Of a DNA stretch of 21,409 nucleotides, positions 15,140-21,409 are shown piece after piece. Position 1 is the stretch's first letter. Every line of letters starts with the position of its first letter. Source of the DNA: Acidothermaceae bacterium (lineage in GTDB: Bacteria > Actinomycetota > Actinomycetes > Acidothermales > Acidothermaceae); the NCBI GenBank assembly GCA_025925185.1, contig JAICLV010000024.1, forward strand, positions 1 through 21,409. The letters run 5' to 3'. A program made the translations under genes and the position numbers. The notes below the pieces were generated by a model. The model did not search any database. It was not told the origin of the DNA and saw only the letters and a program-made list of their open reading frames with translations.

Positions 15140-15822
15140 CAAGCATGAGTGAGGATGTCGCTGCGCCTGTCACCGCCTACGTCATGTACACCGTGTTCCG
15201 TTGGCGAGGGGGATTGACCGATCGGGCCACCGCCGTCGCTGAGGTCGACGAGCTGCTGGCGCAGCTGGCCGAGAAGGGCGTCGTGACGCGCGGCGTCTAC
15301 AGCGTCAGCGGCTTCCGGCCGGACGCCGATTTCATGTTCTGGTGGGTCGCGCCGACGTCCGACGACCTGCAGGAGGCGTACGCGGGGTTCCGACGCACCG
15401 CGCTCGGCCGCGCGTGCGAGCCGGCGTGGTCGTCAATCGGCATCCACCGCGAGGCCGAGTTCAACAAGGCGCACGTGCCGGCCTTCCTCGAGGGCAAGGA
15501 GCCGGGCGCGTACGTGGCCGTCTACCCGTACAACCGCACGAACGAGTGGTACCTGCTGGAGCCGTCGGAGCGCGGCGCGATGTTGCGCGAGCACGGCGAG
15601 ATGGGGCGCGAGTACTCCGACGTACTGGCCAACACGGTGGCCGCCTTCGCCCTAGGCGACTACGAGTTCTTGCTGGCGTTCGAGGCGGCGGAGCTGCACC
15701 GCATCGTCGACCTGATGCGCTACCTGCGCGGGGCGCAGGCGCGGGCGCACACCCGGCTGGAGACCCCGTTCTTCACCGGGCCGCGGCTGCCGGTCGCCGA
15801 CATCGTCGCGTCCCTGCCGTAA
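15136..15822 (+). CDS. hemQ: Coproheme decarboxylase HemQ (ChdC), chlorite-dismutase family
   Basis: Protein of 228 residues from the ATG at 15136, which overlaps hemY by 4 nt; an ATG at 15145 lies at better distance from GGGAG and may be the real start. It converts coproheme to heme b by two peroxide-driven decarboxylations. The family is clear from MYTVFRWRG near 17-25, GFRPDADFMFWW near 59-70 and YPYNRTNEWYLL near 130-141. By family comparison Y130 is the likely redox tyrosine, and H153 in REHGEMGREY the proximal heme ligand. Length fits the short actinobacterial type. It forms a coupled pair with hemY; the ferrochelatase gene that acts between them is not in the window. A strong hairpin lies 55 bp downstream. 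Confidence 0.96.
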   Translation: MTSMSEDVAAPVTAYVMYTVFRWRGGLTDRATAVAEVDELLAQLAEKGVVTRGVYSVSGFRPDADFMFWWVAPTSDDLQEAYAGFRRTALGRACEPAWSSIGIHREAEFNKAHVPAFLEGKEPGAYVAVYPYNRTNEWYLLEPSERGAMLREHGEMGREYSDVLANTVAAFALGDYEFLLAFEAAELHRIVDLMRYLRGAQARAHTRLETPFFTGPRLPVADIVASLP

Positions 15823-15876
15823 CCGCGGCCGTCGGGCCGGCCCCACCGCGCCGCCCGCGCCGCCCGGCCCGGATTG

Positions 15877-15913
15877 GTGACGTTTGCTGTTGCTCAGCCA
15901 CAGTAAGCGTCAC
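15877..15913 (+). terminator. Hairpin downstream of hemQ, candidate terminator
   Basis: GTGACGTTTGCTGT pairs with ACAGTAAGCGTCAC across a 9-nt loop. In plus-strand RNA this is a 14-bp stem with two G-U wobbles; on the minus strand the wobbles become A-C mismatches. The stem therefore favours the hemQ transcript. There is no U-tract. It spans the stop codon of the convergent DUF559 gene. Confidence 0.6.
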
Positions 15914-16826
15914 GAACTTTCCCGAGTTCCAGCCGCCGCTTGTGTTCCATGCGTCGGGCGACGTCTTGCACCCACCTCGGACGCTGCCGGATCTGGGTCG
16001 CGGTGAAGGAAAGCGTCGTCCATCCTGCGAGTTCCAGCAACGCGTGCCGTTCGTGGTCGCGCTCGAAGGCTGGCCGCAACGAGTGGACGCCGTACCCGTC
16101 TGCTTCATAACCGAGGCGGAGACCCTCGATCGCGAAGTCGAGCCGGGCGATGAACGCTCCGAACTGCACTACCTCGAACTGCGGCGTCACGACCAGCCCC
16201 GCGCCGGTGAGCAACTCGAGTAGCTCGCCTTCAAGCACCGACTCGAGAAACGGATCGGCCAACATGAACGCTGCCCGGGCGCGAGGCAACCCGTCGCGAC
16301 CGTGCGCCGCGGCGAGCTGCGCGGTGACCAGTGCCTCGTTCGCAGCGCCGGTGCGCAGCGCGTCGGCGATGATCCTCGCGCCAACCTCGACGGGTTCGCG
16401 TCGGGCCAGGTCGATCACCGTGCGCGGCGCGCTAAGCACCGGGATGCCGCTGCGGCGGCCCACGTCGCGGCGCGTCAACGGCACCCGAGCCACATCTGCG
16501 CCGGCCCGGCTGCGCGGACGACGATTCGCCGGAACCGCGACTGCGAGCCGGTCGTAACCGGGAACGCCGTCAATCCGATGCAACCGTCCGGCGGGTCGGC
16601 CGGCCAGAACCGCCCCCGGCCCGGCGGCGAGCAGCGCCGACCAGACGCGGGTGTTCCACCCTCCTGGGGATCCGGCGAGCCGGTACACGCCGGGCACCAC
16701 GGTGAACCAGCGGCCGGTTCGCAGCTCGGTGCGAATTCGCTCCGGCGAATAGCCGCACTCCAGAGCTTGCGCCCGGCTGAAGACACCACATTGCGACCGC
16801 GCGACGGCGGCGAATACTTGATCCAT
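15894..16826 (-). CDS. DUF559-like nuclease-fold protein with AbiEi-type N-terminal winged helix
   Basis: Protein of 310 residues from the ATG at 16826; a longer frame to 17117 runs over the msrB gene and is rejected. Residues 1-50 resemble the winged-helix antitoxin domain of AbiEi-like proteins (GVFSRAQALECGYSPERIRTEL, then GRWFTVVPGVYRL). A middle helical region includes VLSAPRTVIDLAR near 130-142. The C-terminal part (about 215-300) looks like a DUF559/Vsr-type PD-(D/E)XK fold: D230 in RLDFAI, E241-x-D243 in YEADGYG, then H248, D257, R260 and LELAGWTTLSFT. Many actinobacteria carry such solitary genes; no AbiEii-like toxin partner is next to it. Function unknown; a nucleic-acid role is inferred. 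It lies 80 bp downstream of msrB on the same strand. Confidence 0.82.
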   Translation of the reverse strand: MDQVFAAVARSQCGVFSRAQALECGYSPERIRTELRTGRWFTVVPGVYRLAGSPGGWNTRVWSALLAAGPGAVLAGRPAGRLHRIDGVPGYDRLAVAVPANRRPRSRAGADVARVPLTRRDVGRRSGIPVLSAPRTVIDLARREPVEVGARIIADALRTGAANEALVTAQLAAAHGRDGLPRARAAFMLADPFLESVLEGELLELLTGAGLVVTPQFEVVQFGAFIARLDFAIEGLRLGYEADGYGVHSLRPAFERDHERHALLELAGWTTLSFTATQIRQRPRWVQDVARRMEHKRRLELGKVRDAYCG

Positions 16827-16906
16827 GGCACGAGCCTGGCGAGCTGGAACGCGGCGCGGCGTACCTCGAAGCGTCCTGTGGACACAAATCCTGGGTGCTG
16901 GAACGG

Positions 16907-17314
16907 TTACTCGGCGTCGGCAGGCTCGAGGGTCATCGAGATGCTGTTGATGCAGTACCTGTCGTCGGTCGGGGTGTCGTAGCCCTCGCCGTGGAACAGG
17001 TGGCCCAGATGCGATCCGCAGCGGCGGCAACGCGCCTCGATGCGGCGCATTCCGAGGCTGTTGTCGGACACCAGCTCGATGGCGTCTTCGTCGGTGGGTT
17101 GGTAGAACGACGGCCACCCGCAGTGCGACTCGAACTTGGTCTCGCTGCGAAACAGCTCGGCGTCACAGGCTCGGCAGCGGTACACGCCGACCGTCTTGGC
17201 GTCGGTGTACTCCCCGACGAAGGGCGGCTCCGTCGCGGCCTGCCGTAGAACCGCGTACTCGCCCGGGGACAGTTGCGCGCGCCATTCGTCGTCCGACTTC
17301 TCGACCTCGTACAT
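16907..17314 (-). CDS. msrB: Peptide-methionine (R)-S-oxide reductase
   Basis: Protein of 135 residues, normal for a single-domain MsrB. It reduces methionine-R-sulfoxide in proteins, normally with thioredoxin as donor, in the cytosol. The two zinc-binding pairs are C47-x-x-C50 (CRAC) and C96-x-x-C99 (CRRC). The catalytic C121 lies in YCINSISM, and the active-site SHCGWPSFY is at 63-71. The ATG at 17314 is preceded by TAGGCT with a 7-nt gap; an upstream extension to 17425 is not needed and would cross the divergent primase start. It shares a 43-bp divergent promoter region with the primase-polymerase gene. M. tuberculosis has an msrB (Rv2674) in the same neighbourhood, from memory. Confidence 0.96.
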   Translation of the reverse strand: MYEVEKSDDEWRAQLSPGEYAVLRQAATEPPFVGEYTDAKTVGVYRCRACDAELFRSETKFESHCGWPSFYQPTDEDAIELVSDNSLGMRRIEARCRRCGSHLGHLFHGEGYDTPTDDRYCINSISMTLEPADAE

Positions 17315-17321
17315 ATCAACG

Positions 17322-17327
17322 AGCCTA
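17322..17327 (-). promoter_or_regulatory. Candidate -10 box of msrB, leaderless type
   Basis: On the minus strand TAGGCT is followed by 7 nt and the ATG at 17314. No Shine-Dalgarno is present. Confidence 0.5.
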
Positions 17328-17344
17328 CGCGAGCGGATCGCCGG

Positions 17345-17350
17345 TAGCGT
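17345..17350 (+). promoter_or_regulatory. Candidate -10 box of the primase-polymerase gene, leaderless type
   Basis: TAGCGT is followed by 7 nt and the ATG at 17358. It lies 18 bp from the msrB box, so the two promoters must overlap. Confidence 0.5.
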
Positions 17351-17357
17351 TGCGTCC

Positions 17358-18374
17358 ATGGCAGCCTCGCCCGCGATCGAGCTGGACGTTGAGGGGCGCG
17401 TCGTCCGCGTCTCGAACCCAGACAAGGTCTACTTCCCGGCCCGCGGAGAGACCAAGCTCGACCTGGTCAACTACTACCTGAGCGTGGCGCCCGGTATCGT
17501 GCGTGCGCTTTACGAGCGGCCGTGCACGCTGCAGCGATTCCCCGATGGGGTGACCGGCGAGGCGATTTACCAAAAGCGGGTGCCCGACCGCCGCCCCGAG
17601 TGGGTGCAGTCGGCGCGGGTGCATTTCCCGAGCGGGCGGCACGCCGACGAGCTGTGCGTCACCGAGATCGCGTCCGTGGTGTGGGCCGCCAACCTTGGTA
17701 CGATCGTGTTCCACCCGTGGCCCTCGCGGCGGGCCGACACCGAGCATCCTGATGAGTTGCGCATCGACCTCGACCCCCAGCCTGGCACCGACTTCGACGA
17801 CGCCCGGCGACTAGCCCGCGTCGTCCGGGATCTGCTCGCCGAGGTTGGTTACATCGGTTTCCCGAAAACCTCTGGTGGGCGGGGCATTCACATCTACGTG
17901 CGGTTGCGGCCGGAGTGGACGTTCACCGAGATCCGCCGCGGCGTGCTCGCGTTCTCGCGCGAGGTCGAGCGACGGGTTCCCGAGCTCGCCACCACCAAGT
18001 GGTGGAAGGAGGAGCGCGGCGAGAAGGTTTTCCTTGATTACAACCAAAACGCGCGCGACCGCACCATCGCCGCCGCGTACAGCGTGCGCGCGTTTCCCGA
18101 TGCCACCGTGTCTACTCCGGTGACGTGGGATGAGTTGGACGACGTCGACCCGCGCGACTTCACGATCGCCACGGTGCCCGCTCGGTTCGCCGAGCTTGGC
18201 GACTTGCACGAGCGCATCGACGACGTCGCGCACGACCTGACGCCGCTGGTGGAGATGGCCGACCGCGACGAGCGCGACCTCGGACTTGGCGACGCGCCTT
18301 ATCCGCCGAATTTCCCAAAGATGGAAGGCGAACCGGCGCGGGTGCAGCCGAGCCGGGCGCGCAAGAAAGACTAG
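17358..18374 (+). CDS. primC: LigD-type primase-polymerase (stand-alone Prim-PolC homolog)
   Basis: Protein of 338 residues, an archaeo-eukaryotic primase-superfamily polymerase domain without the ligase and nuclease domains of full LigD. The metal-binding D137-x-D139 lies in RIDLDPQPG, the nucleotide-binding stretch at 170-178 is KTSGGRGIH, and the third acidic residue D227 sits in FLDYNQN. All three metal ligands are therefore present. By length and by the nearby LigC-type ligase it fits the mycobacterial stand-alone enzyme (Rv3730c/PrimC), which fills short gaps in base excision repair with LigC. No ku gene is in the window, so an end-joining role is not supported. The ATG at 17358 is preceded by TAGCGT and a 7-nt gap. 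Its TAG stop shares a CTAG with the convergent ROK gene. Confidence 0.92.
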   Translation: MAASPAIELDVEGRVVRVSNPDKVYFPARGETKLDLVNYYLSVAPGIVRALYERPCTLQRFPDGVTGEAIYQKRVPDRRPEWVQSARVHFPSGRHADELCVTEIASVVWAANLGTIVFHPWPSRRADTEHPDELRIDLDPQPGTDFDDARRLARVVRDLLAEVGYIGFPKTSGGRGIHIYVRLRPEWTFTEIRRGVLAFSREVERRVPELATTKWWKEERGEKVFLDYNQNARDRTIAAAYSVRAFPDATVSTPVTWDELDDVDPRDFTIATVPARFAELGDLHERIDDVAHDLTPLVEMADRDERDLGLGDAPYPPNFPKMEGEPARVQPSRARKKD

Positions 18375-19402
18375 TCGTCGAGCACGATCGTGCGGGCGGC
18401 GATGGCGGCGCCGCGCGCGCCCGCCATGTCGAGATCGGGAACCACCGCGAACTTCGCGACGTCGAGCTGCTCGGCGCGCAGCGAGGTGTGCGCCTTGACC
18501 CGTGAGAGGAACCACTCGCGGAAGTCGGTGCTCGCCTCGACGACACCGCCGCCGACGAAGTACGCGCTGGGGTCGGTGAAGTTGCTGGCGATCGTGAAGA
18601 GCCGGCCGACTGCCATCGCCTGCTGCTCGAAGATTTGTCGGGCGAGCGGGTCGCCTCGCTCGCCCAGTGCCCGCACGCTTTTCGCTGCGATGTGCGGGTC
18701 GAGTCCGGCCAGCTCGTGGTCGGGATAGCGGGTAAGCCAGAAGGGCAGCAGGTTGTTCTCGATCGCGGTCAGCGATGCGACGCTCTCGACATCACCAGAA
18801 AGGCCGCAGTTACAGGCCGGGACCGGCTGGCCCTCAGCGAGCAGGCCGTCCATCGGGATGTGCACGTGCCCGAGCTCGCCCGCCATGCCGGCGGCGCCGC
18901 GGATCACCCGGCCCGCCTCGACGAGCCCGCCGCCAAGCCCGGTGCCGACGATCGCCGAAACCGACGAATGGCGCTCCGCATCGTCGCCGAAGAACTGGTA
19001 GTGCGCGTAGAGGGCGGCCGCGTTGCCATCGTTGTTGTAGACGACCGGGACGCCGAGGTGCTTCTCGAGCGCGCCACGGAAGTCGAAGCCGCGCCAGCCG
19101 GGCTGCGAGAAGTTCGTCGCGCCCTTCGACGAGATGACGCCGTCGGCGCTGGCCGGACCCGGCGTGTCGAGACCGATCGCCCGCACGACGGCGCGGGGGG
19201 TACCGGTGAGGTCGAGCACGCGCTCGAAGCTCTCCGCCAGGCTGACGACGGCGACCTCCGGACCGTCGCTGACCCTGCTTGCGTTCTCAACCAGCTGGCT
19301 GACCAGGAACTTGCCGCTATCGGTGAGCACGGTGGCGTTGTTGCAGTTGCCGCCGTTGTCGAGCCCAACGACTACCCAGTCGGTCTCGCGCATCCGTGTC
19401 AT
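18371..19402 (-). CDS. ROK-family sugar kinase
   Basis: Protein of 343 residues with no DNA-binding domain in front, so a kinase rather than a ROK repressor. The N-terminal phosphate motif is GLDNGGNCNNATVL near 13-26, a looser form of the DxGGT motif. The catalytic D125 lies in NNDGNAAA, and GTGLGGGLVEAGRVIRGAAG near 153-172 followed by GELGHVHI covers the ROK signature. The zinc motif is C197-x-C199-GLSG-D204 with H179: the third cysteine of CxCGxxGC is aspartate here. Substrate unknown; glucose or another hexose is only a family-based guess. The ATG at 19402 has AGGAAGGG just upstream. It lies 48 bp after the LigC-type gene on the same strand and is probably the last gene of that operon. 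A TAGACT hexamer in the gap could give a second promoter. Confidence 0.9.
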   Translation of the reverse strand: MTRMRETDWVVVGLDNGGNCNNATVLTDSGKFLVSQLVENASRVSDGPEVAVVSLAESFERVLDLTGTPRAVVRAIGLDTPGPASADGVISSKGATNFSQPGWRGFDFRGALEKHLGVPVVYNNDGNAAALYAHYQFFGDDAERHSSVSAIVGTGLGGGLVEAGRVIRGAAGMAGELGHVHIPMDGLLAEGQPVPACNCGLSGDVESVASLTAIENNLLPFWLTRYPDHELAGLDPHIAAKSVRALGERGDPLARQIFEQQAMAVGRLFTIASNFTDPSAYFVGGGVVEASTDFREWFLSRVKAHTSLRAEQLDVAKFAVVPDLDMAGARGAAIAARTIVLDD

Positions 19403-19450
19403 CGACCCTTCCTACTTGGCTGACCGGAGTCTAGTTCGGCCAGCCGTGCG

Positions 19451-20515
19451 TCAAGCCCCCGAGAGCACATCGGCGAGGTCGAAGCGCACCGGCCGGTCGA
19501 GTTGCTCGTAGGTGCACGAACCCGGCTCGCGATCTGGCCGCCAGCGCCGGAATTGTGTGGTGTGCCGGAACCGGCCGCCTTCCATGTGGTCGTAGGCCAC
19601 CTCGCACACCAGCTCCGGCCGCAACGCAACCCAACTCAAGTCCTTGCCCGCGTTCCACCGGGTCACCCCGCCCGGACGCCGGTCGCCCACGTCGGCCGCC
19701 GCCGACGAGCCCCACGGATGTGACGCCTCGTCGACGCGGTACGGCTCGAGCTCCGCGATCAGTTCGCGACGTCGCGCCGCCGAGAACGCGCCGCACACGC
19801 CGACGTGCTGCAGCACGCCGTCGTCGTTGTAGAGACCGAGCATCAACGAGCCGACCGCGGTGCCCGGCGCCGACGCCCGATGCCACCGAAAGCCCGCCAC
19901 GACGCAGTCCGCCGTGCGCTCGTGCTTGATTTTCACCATCACCCGCTGGTCGGGCTGGTACGGCAACGACGGCGATTTCGCCACCACGCCGTCGAGCCCG
20001 GCGCCTTCAAAGACCGAGAACCAGCGCTGCGCCAGCTCCAATGAGTCGGTTGCCGGTGTCAATAGCACGCGAGAGTCGGACGAGGCGAGCGCGTCGGCGA
20101 GCAGCTCACGGCGACGCGAAAAGGGCTCATTCATCAGGGATTCGTCGCCGAGCGCGAGTAGGTCGAACGCGACGAAAGACGCTGGCGTCTCGGTTGCCAG
20201 CTTGCGCACGCGCGACTCCGCAGGGTGAATGCGCTGCAACAATGCCTCGAAATCAAGGGAGTTCCCGGTCACGATCACGATTTCCCCGTCGACCACGCAC
20301 CGCGACGGCAAGTTCGCCCGCGCCGCCTCAACCACCTCGGGGAAGTAACGGGTCAGCGGCTTCTCGTTGCGCGAACCCAACTCGACCTCGTCGCCATCGC
20401 GGAACACGATGCAGCGAAAGCCGTCCCACTTCGGCTCGTACACCAGGCCAGGCGGTATCGCCGGCTGCGATTTCGCGAGCATCGGCTTGACCGGCGGCAT
20501 CACAGGCAGGTTCAC
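19451..20515 (-). CDS. ligC: ATP-dependent DNA ligase, LigC type
   Basis: Protein of 354 residues, matching the short two-domain actinobacterial LigC (about 358 residues in M. tuberculosis). The adenylation lysine is K29 in EPKWDGFR (motif I KxDG). Motif III is VVDGEIV at 75-81, motif IV GLDGVVAK at 173-180, and motif V VKIKHERT with K195 and K197. The C-terminal OB-fold covers about 205-350. I chose the GTG at 20515, which overlaps the upstream reductase stop (GTGA); a longer frame to 20662 lies inside that gene. It seals nicks in DNA; mycobacterial LigC works with Prim-PolC in base excision repair, and the matching polymerase gene is 1.1 kb away on the other strand. Confidence 0.94.
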   Translation of the reverse strand: MNLPVMPPVKPMLAKSQPAIPPGLVYEPKWDGFRCIVFRDGDEVELGSRNEKPLTRYFPEVVEAARANLPSRCVVDGEIVIVTGNSLDFEALLQRIHPAESRVRKLATETPASFVAFDLLALGDESLMNEPFSRRRELLADALASSDSRVLLTPATDSLELAQRWFSVFEGAGLDGVVAKSPSLPYQPDQRVMVKIKHERTADCVVAGFRWHRASAPGTAVGSLMLGLYNDDGVLQHVGVCGAFSAARRRELIAELEPYRVDEASHPWGSSAAADVGDRRPGGVTRWNAGKDLSWVALRPELVCEVAYDHMEGGRFRHTTQFRRWRPDREPGSCTYEQLDRPVRFDLADVLSGA

Positions 20516-21243
20516 CGCTGCACCTCGTAGCGCGCGTAGAGCAGGTCGTCGTCGTCGAGTAACACTTGCGTCAGTCTCATTTCGGCGGGCGGCGCGATCA
20601 CCGGGCCGTCGAGAATCCGCCGGGCGGGACCGCCCACCAGCAACGGCGAGATGGTCAAGCACAACTCGTCAAGCGCGCCCGCCTCCACCGCCGCGCCCAA
20701 GAACGTGGGGCCGCCCTCGCACAGCAGCCGGGTGTGCCCACGCTCGCCCAACGCCTCGACCATGAGCGCGGGGTCGACCACCTGCGCGCCGGCGACGATG
20801 ACGTCGGCCACCTGATGCGCGGCCCGCAGCAGATCGGCCGGCGCGGCCTCGGACGTCACCACGATCGGCCGCTCCCGAGCCTCGGTGAAGTAGCGCGACG
20901 AGAAGTCGAGCCGCAACTGGTTCGACACCACCGCCATCACCGGTGCGGGCGGCTGTCCCGCCGCCGCGCGCGCGGCTTGGTACTGCTCGCGGGCCCGCGC
21001 CGGACCGTACCCCTCCGTCACGACCGTGCCCGCGCCTGCGATCACGACGTCCGACAATGCTCGCAGTAGCCCAAGAACCCTTTGGTCGGTGGGATTTCCG
21101 AGCCCGCCCGCGCGTCCGTCAACGGTCGCTGCGCCGTCGGCGCTCGCGATCATGTTGCCGCGCAGCCACGGCCGCTTCTCTGGGTACGCGTACGCCGCGA
21201 CCAGGTCAACGTCGCCGGCAGGTTCGGGTAGCAGTCGTCGCAT
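20512..21243 (-). CDS. RibD C-terminal/dihydrofolate-reductase-fold protein (pyrimidine reductase family)
   Basis: Protein of 243 residues from the ATG at 21243; GTG at 21249 and TTG at 21255 are in-frame alternatives, the latter directly after the upstream stop. The fold is that of the RibD reductase domain. Cues are NMIASADGAATVDGRAGGLG near 30-49, the segment DVVIAGAGTV near 65-74, the NADPH-side loop LLCEGGPTFLG at 173-183 and DELCLTISPLLVGG at 192-205. The deaminase domain of bifunctional RibD is absent. The closest match I know is M. tuberculosis Rv2671, which can act as a dihydrofolate reductase; whether this protein acts in riboflavin or folate synthesis is unclear. It overlaps the LigC gene by 4 nt, so the two are translationally coupled. 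Confidence 0.88.
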   Translation of the reverse strand: MRRLLPEPAGDVDLVAAYAYPEKRPWLRGNMIASADGAATVDGRAGGLGNPTDQRVLGLLRALSDVVIAGAGTVVTEGYGPARAREQYQAARAAAGQPPAPVMAVVSNQLRLDFSSRYFTEARERPIVVTSEAAPADLLRAAHQVADVIVAGAQVVDPALMVEALGERGHTRLLCEGGPTFLGAAVEAGALDELCLTISPLLVGGPARRILDGPVIAPPAEMRLTQVLLDDDDLLYARYEVQR

Positions 21244-21255
21244 CGACACAGTCAA

Positions 21256-21409
21256 TCAGCCGGCCGACGCGTCGCGCGCGACGATTGCCACCGATGTCGG
21301 CGCGAGTCGTACACCGCCACGTTCGAGAGCCGCGGACGACGACGACAGCAGCACCCGCTCGGCGTCAACAGCGCGCGCGGCCTCGACGGAGGAGAAGTTC
21401 GCGACGACC
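21256..21409 (-). CDS. C-terminal fragment of a probable GH13 glycosidase (TreZ-like tail)
   Basis: Fifty codons run from the window edge to a TGA at 21256-21258, starting VVANFSSVEAARAVDAERVL and ending SVAIVARDASAG. A pattern of VxNFS, then a VLLSSS strand, then RLAPTSVAIV fits the all-beta C-terminal domain of GH13 enzymes, such as malto-oligosyltrehalose trehalohydrolase, but 50 residues are too few to fix the enzyme. The downstream reductase starts within 13 bp, so co-transcription is likely. Confidence 0.55.
   Translation of the reverse strand, partial: VVANFSSVEAARAVDAERVLLSSSSAALERGGVRLAPTSVAIVARDASAG

Noticed and set aside
15834..15843. GGGCCGGCCC palindrome after hemQ as a terminator
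   Set aside because: Self-complementary without a loop and in a very GC-rich stretch; the 14-bp hairpin at 15877 is a much better candidate.
15894..16826. Type IV AbiE toxin-antitoxin system
   Set aside because: Only an AbiEi-like N-terminal domain is present; no AbiEii nucleotidyltransferase lies next to it, and the C-terminus is nuclease-like.
17358..20515. Ku/LigD non-homologous end-joining locus
   Set aside because: No ku gene, no nuclease domain, and polymerase and ligase are separate proteins of PrimC and LigC size; base excision repair fits better.

Overview
The window is GC-rich and tightly packed, with 22 protein-coding loci (two run off the ends) and no rRNA, tRNA, CRISPR array or insertion sequence that I can see. 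High GC, frequent GTG starts, many starts 7-8 nt behind a TANNNT box (leaderless type), a DUF3000 gene, and a HemE/HemY/HemQ heme cluster of the coproporphyrin type all point to an actinobacterium. I cannot name the genus from sequence alone. From memory, the backbone RibD-like reductase, MsrB, HemQ, HemY, HemE, DUF3000, RNase D matches the order of Mycobacterium tuberculosis Rv2671 to Rv2681, with extra gene blocks between the backbone genes.

Layout. 1-1901 (minus): RNase D followed by an unrecognised conserved protein. 2170-2760: a VOC/glyoxalase-like protein. 2765-8027: a signalling and secretion block. In it, a NarL-type response regulator (minus) is divergent from a translationally coupled operon of a secreted subtilisin-like protease, a membrane GAF-like sensor and a HisKA_3 histidine kinase. 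The protease ends in 12 tryptophans spaced exactly five residues apart. 8032-9541: DUF3000 and a divergent EamA transporter. 9595-11602: RsbQ-like hydrolase and RsbP-like PAS-PP2C phosphatase, the energy-stress pair known from Bacillus sigma-B control. 11615-15822: heme genes hemE, hemY/cgoX and hemQ/chdC, interrupted by a minus-strand DUF4349 lipoprotein gene with an in-frame stop between its lipoprotein signal and its body. 15894-17314 (minus): a DUF559-like nuclease-fold protein and MsrB. 17358-21243: a Prim-PolC-type primase-polymerase (plus), then on the minus strand an operon of RibD-like reductase, LigC-type DNA ligase and ROK-family sugar kinase. 21256-21409: the C-terminal tail of a probable GH13 glycosidase.

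How the genes fit together. The three heme enzymes supply successive but non-contiguous steps of the coproporphyrin branch; the ferrochelatase gene is not in the window. Prim-PolC and LigC form a known actinobacterial base-excision-repair pair, here separated by the ROK gene. RsbQ and RsbP should feed a partner-switching sigma-factor pathway whose other parts lie elsewhere. The least explained part is the protease/sensor/kinase/regulator block. It looks like a self-contained envelope system in which an exported protease with a tryptophan-ladder tail is co-transcribed with its probable sensor and kinase.
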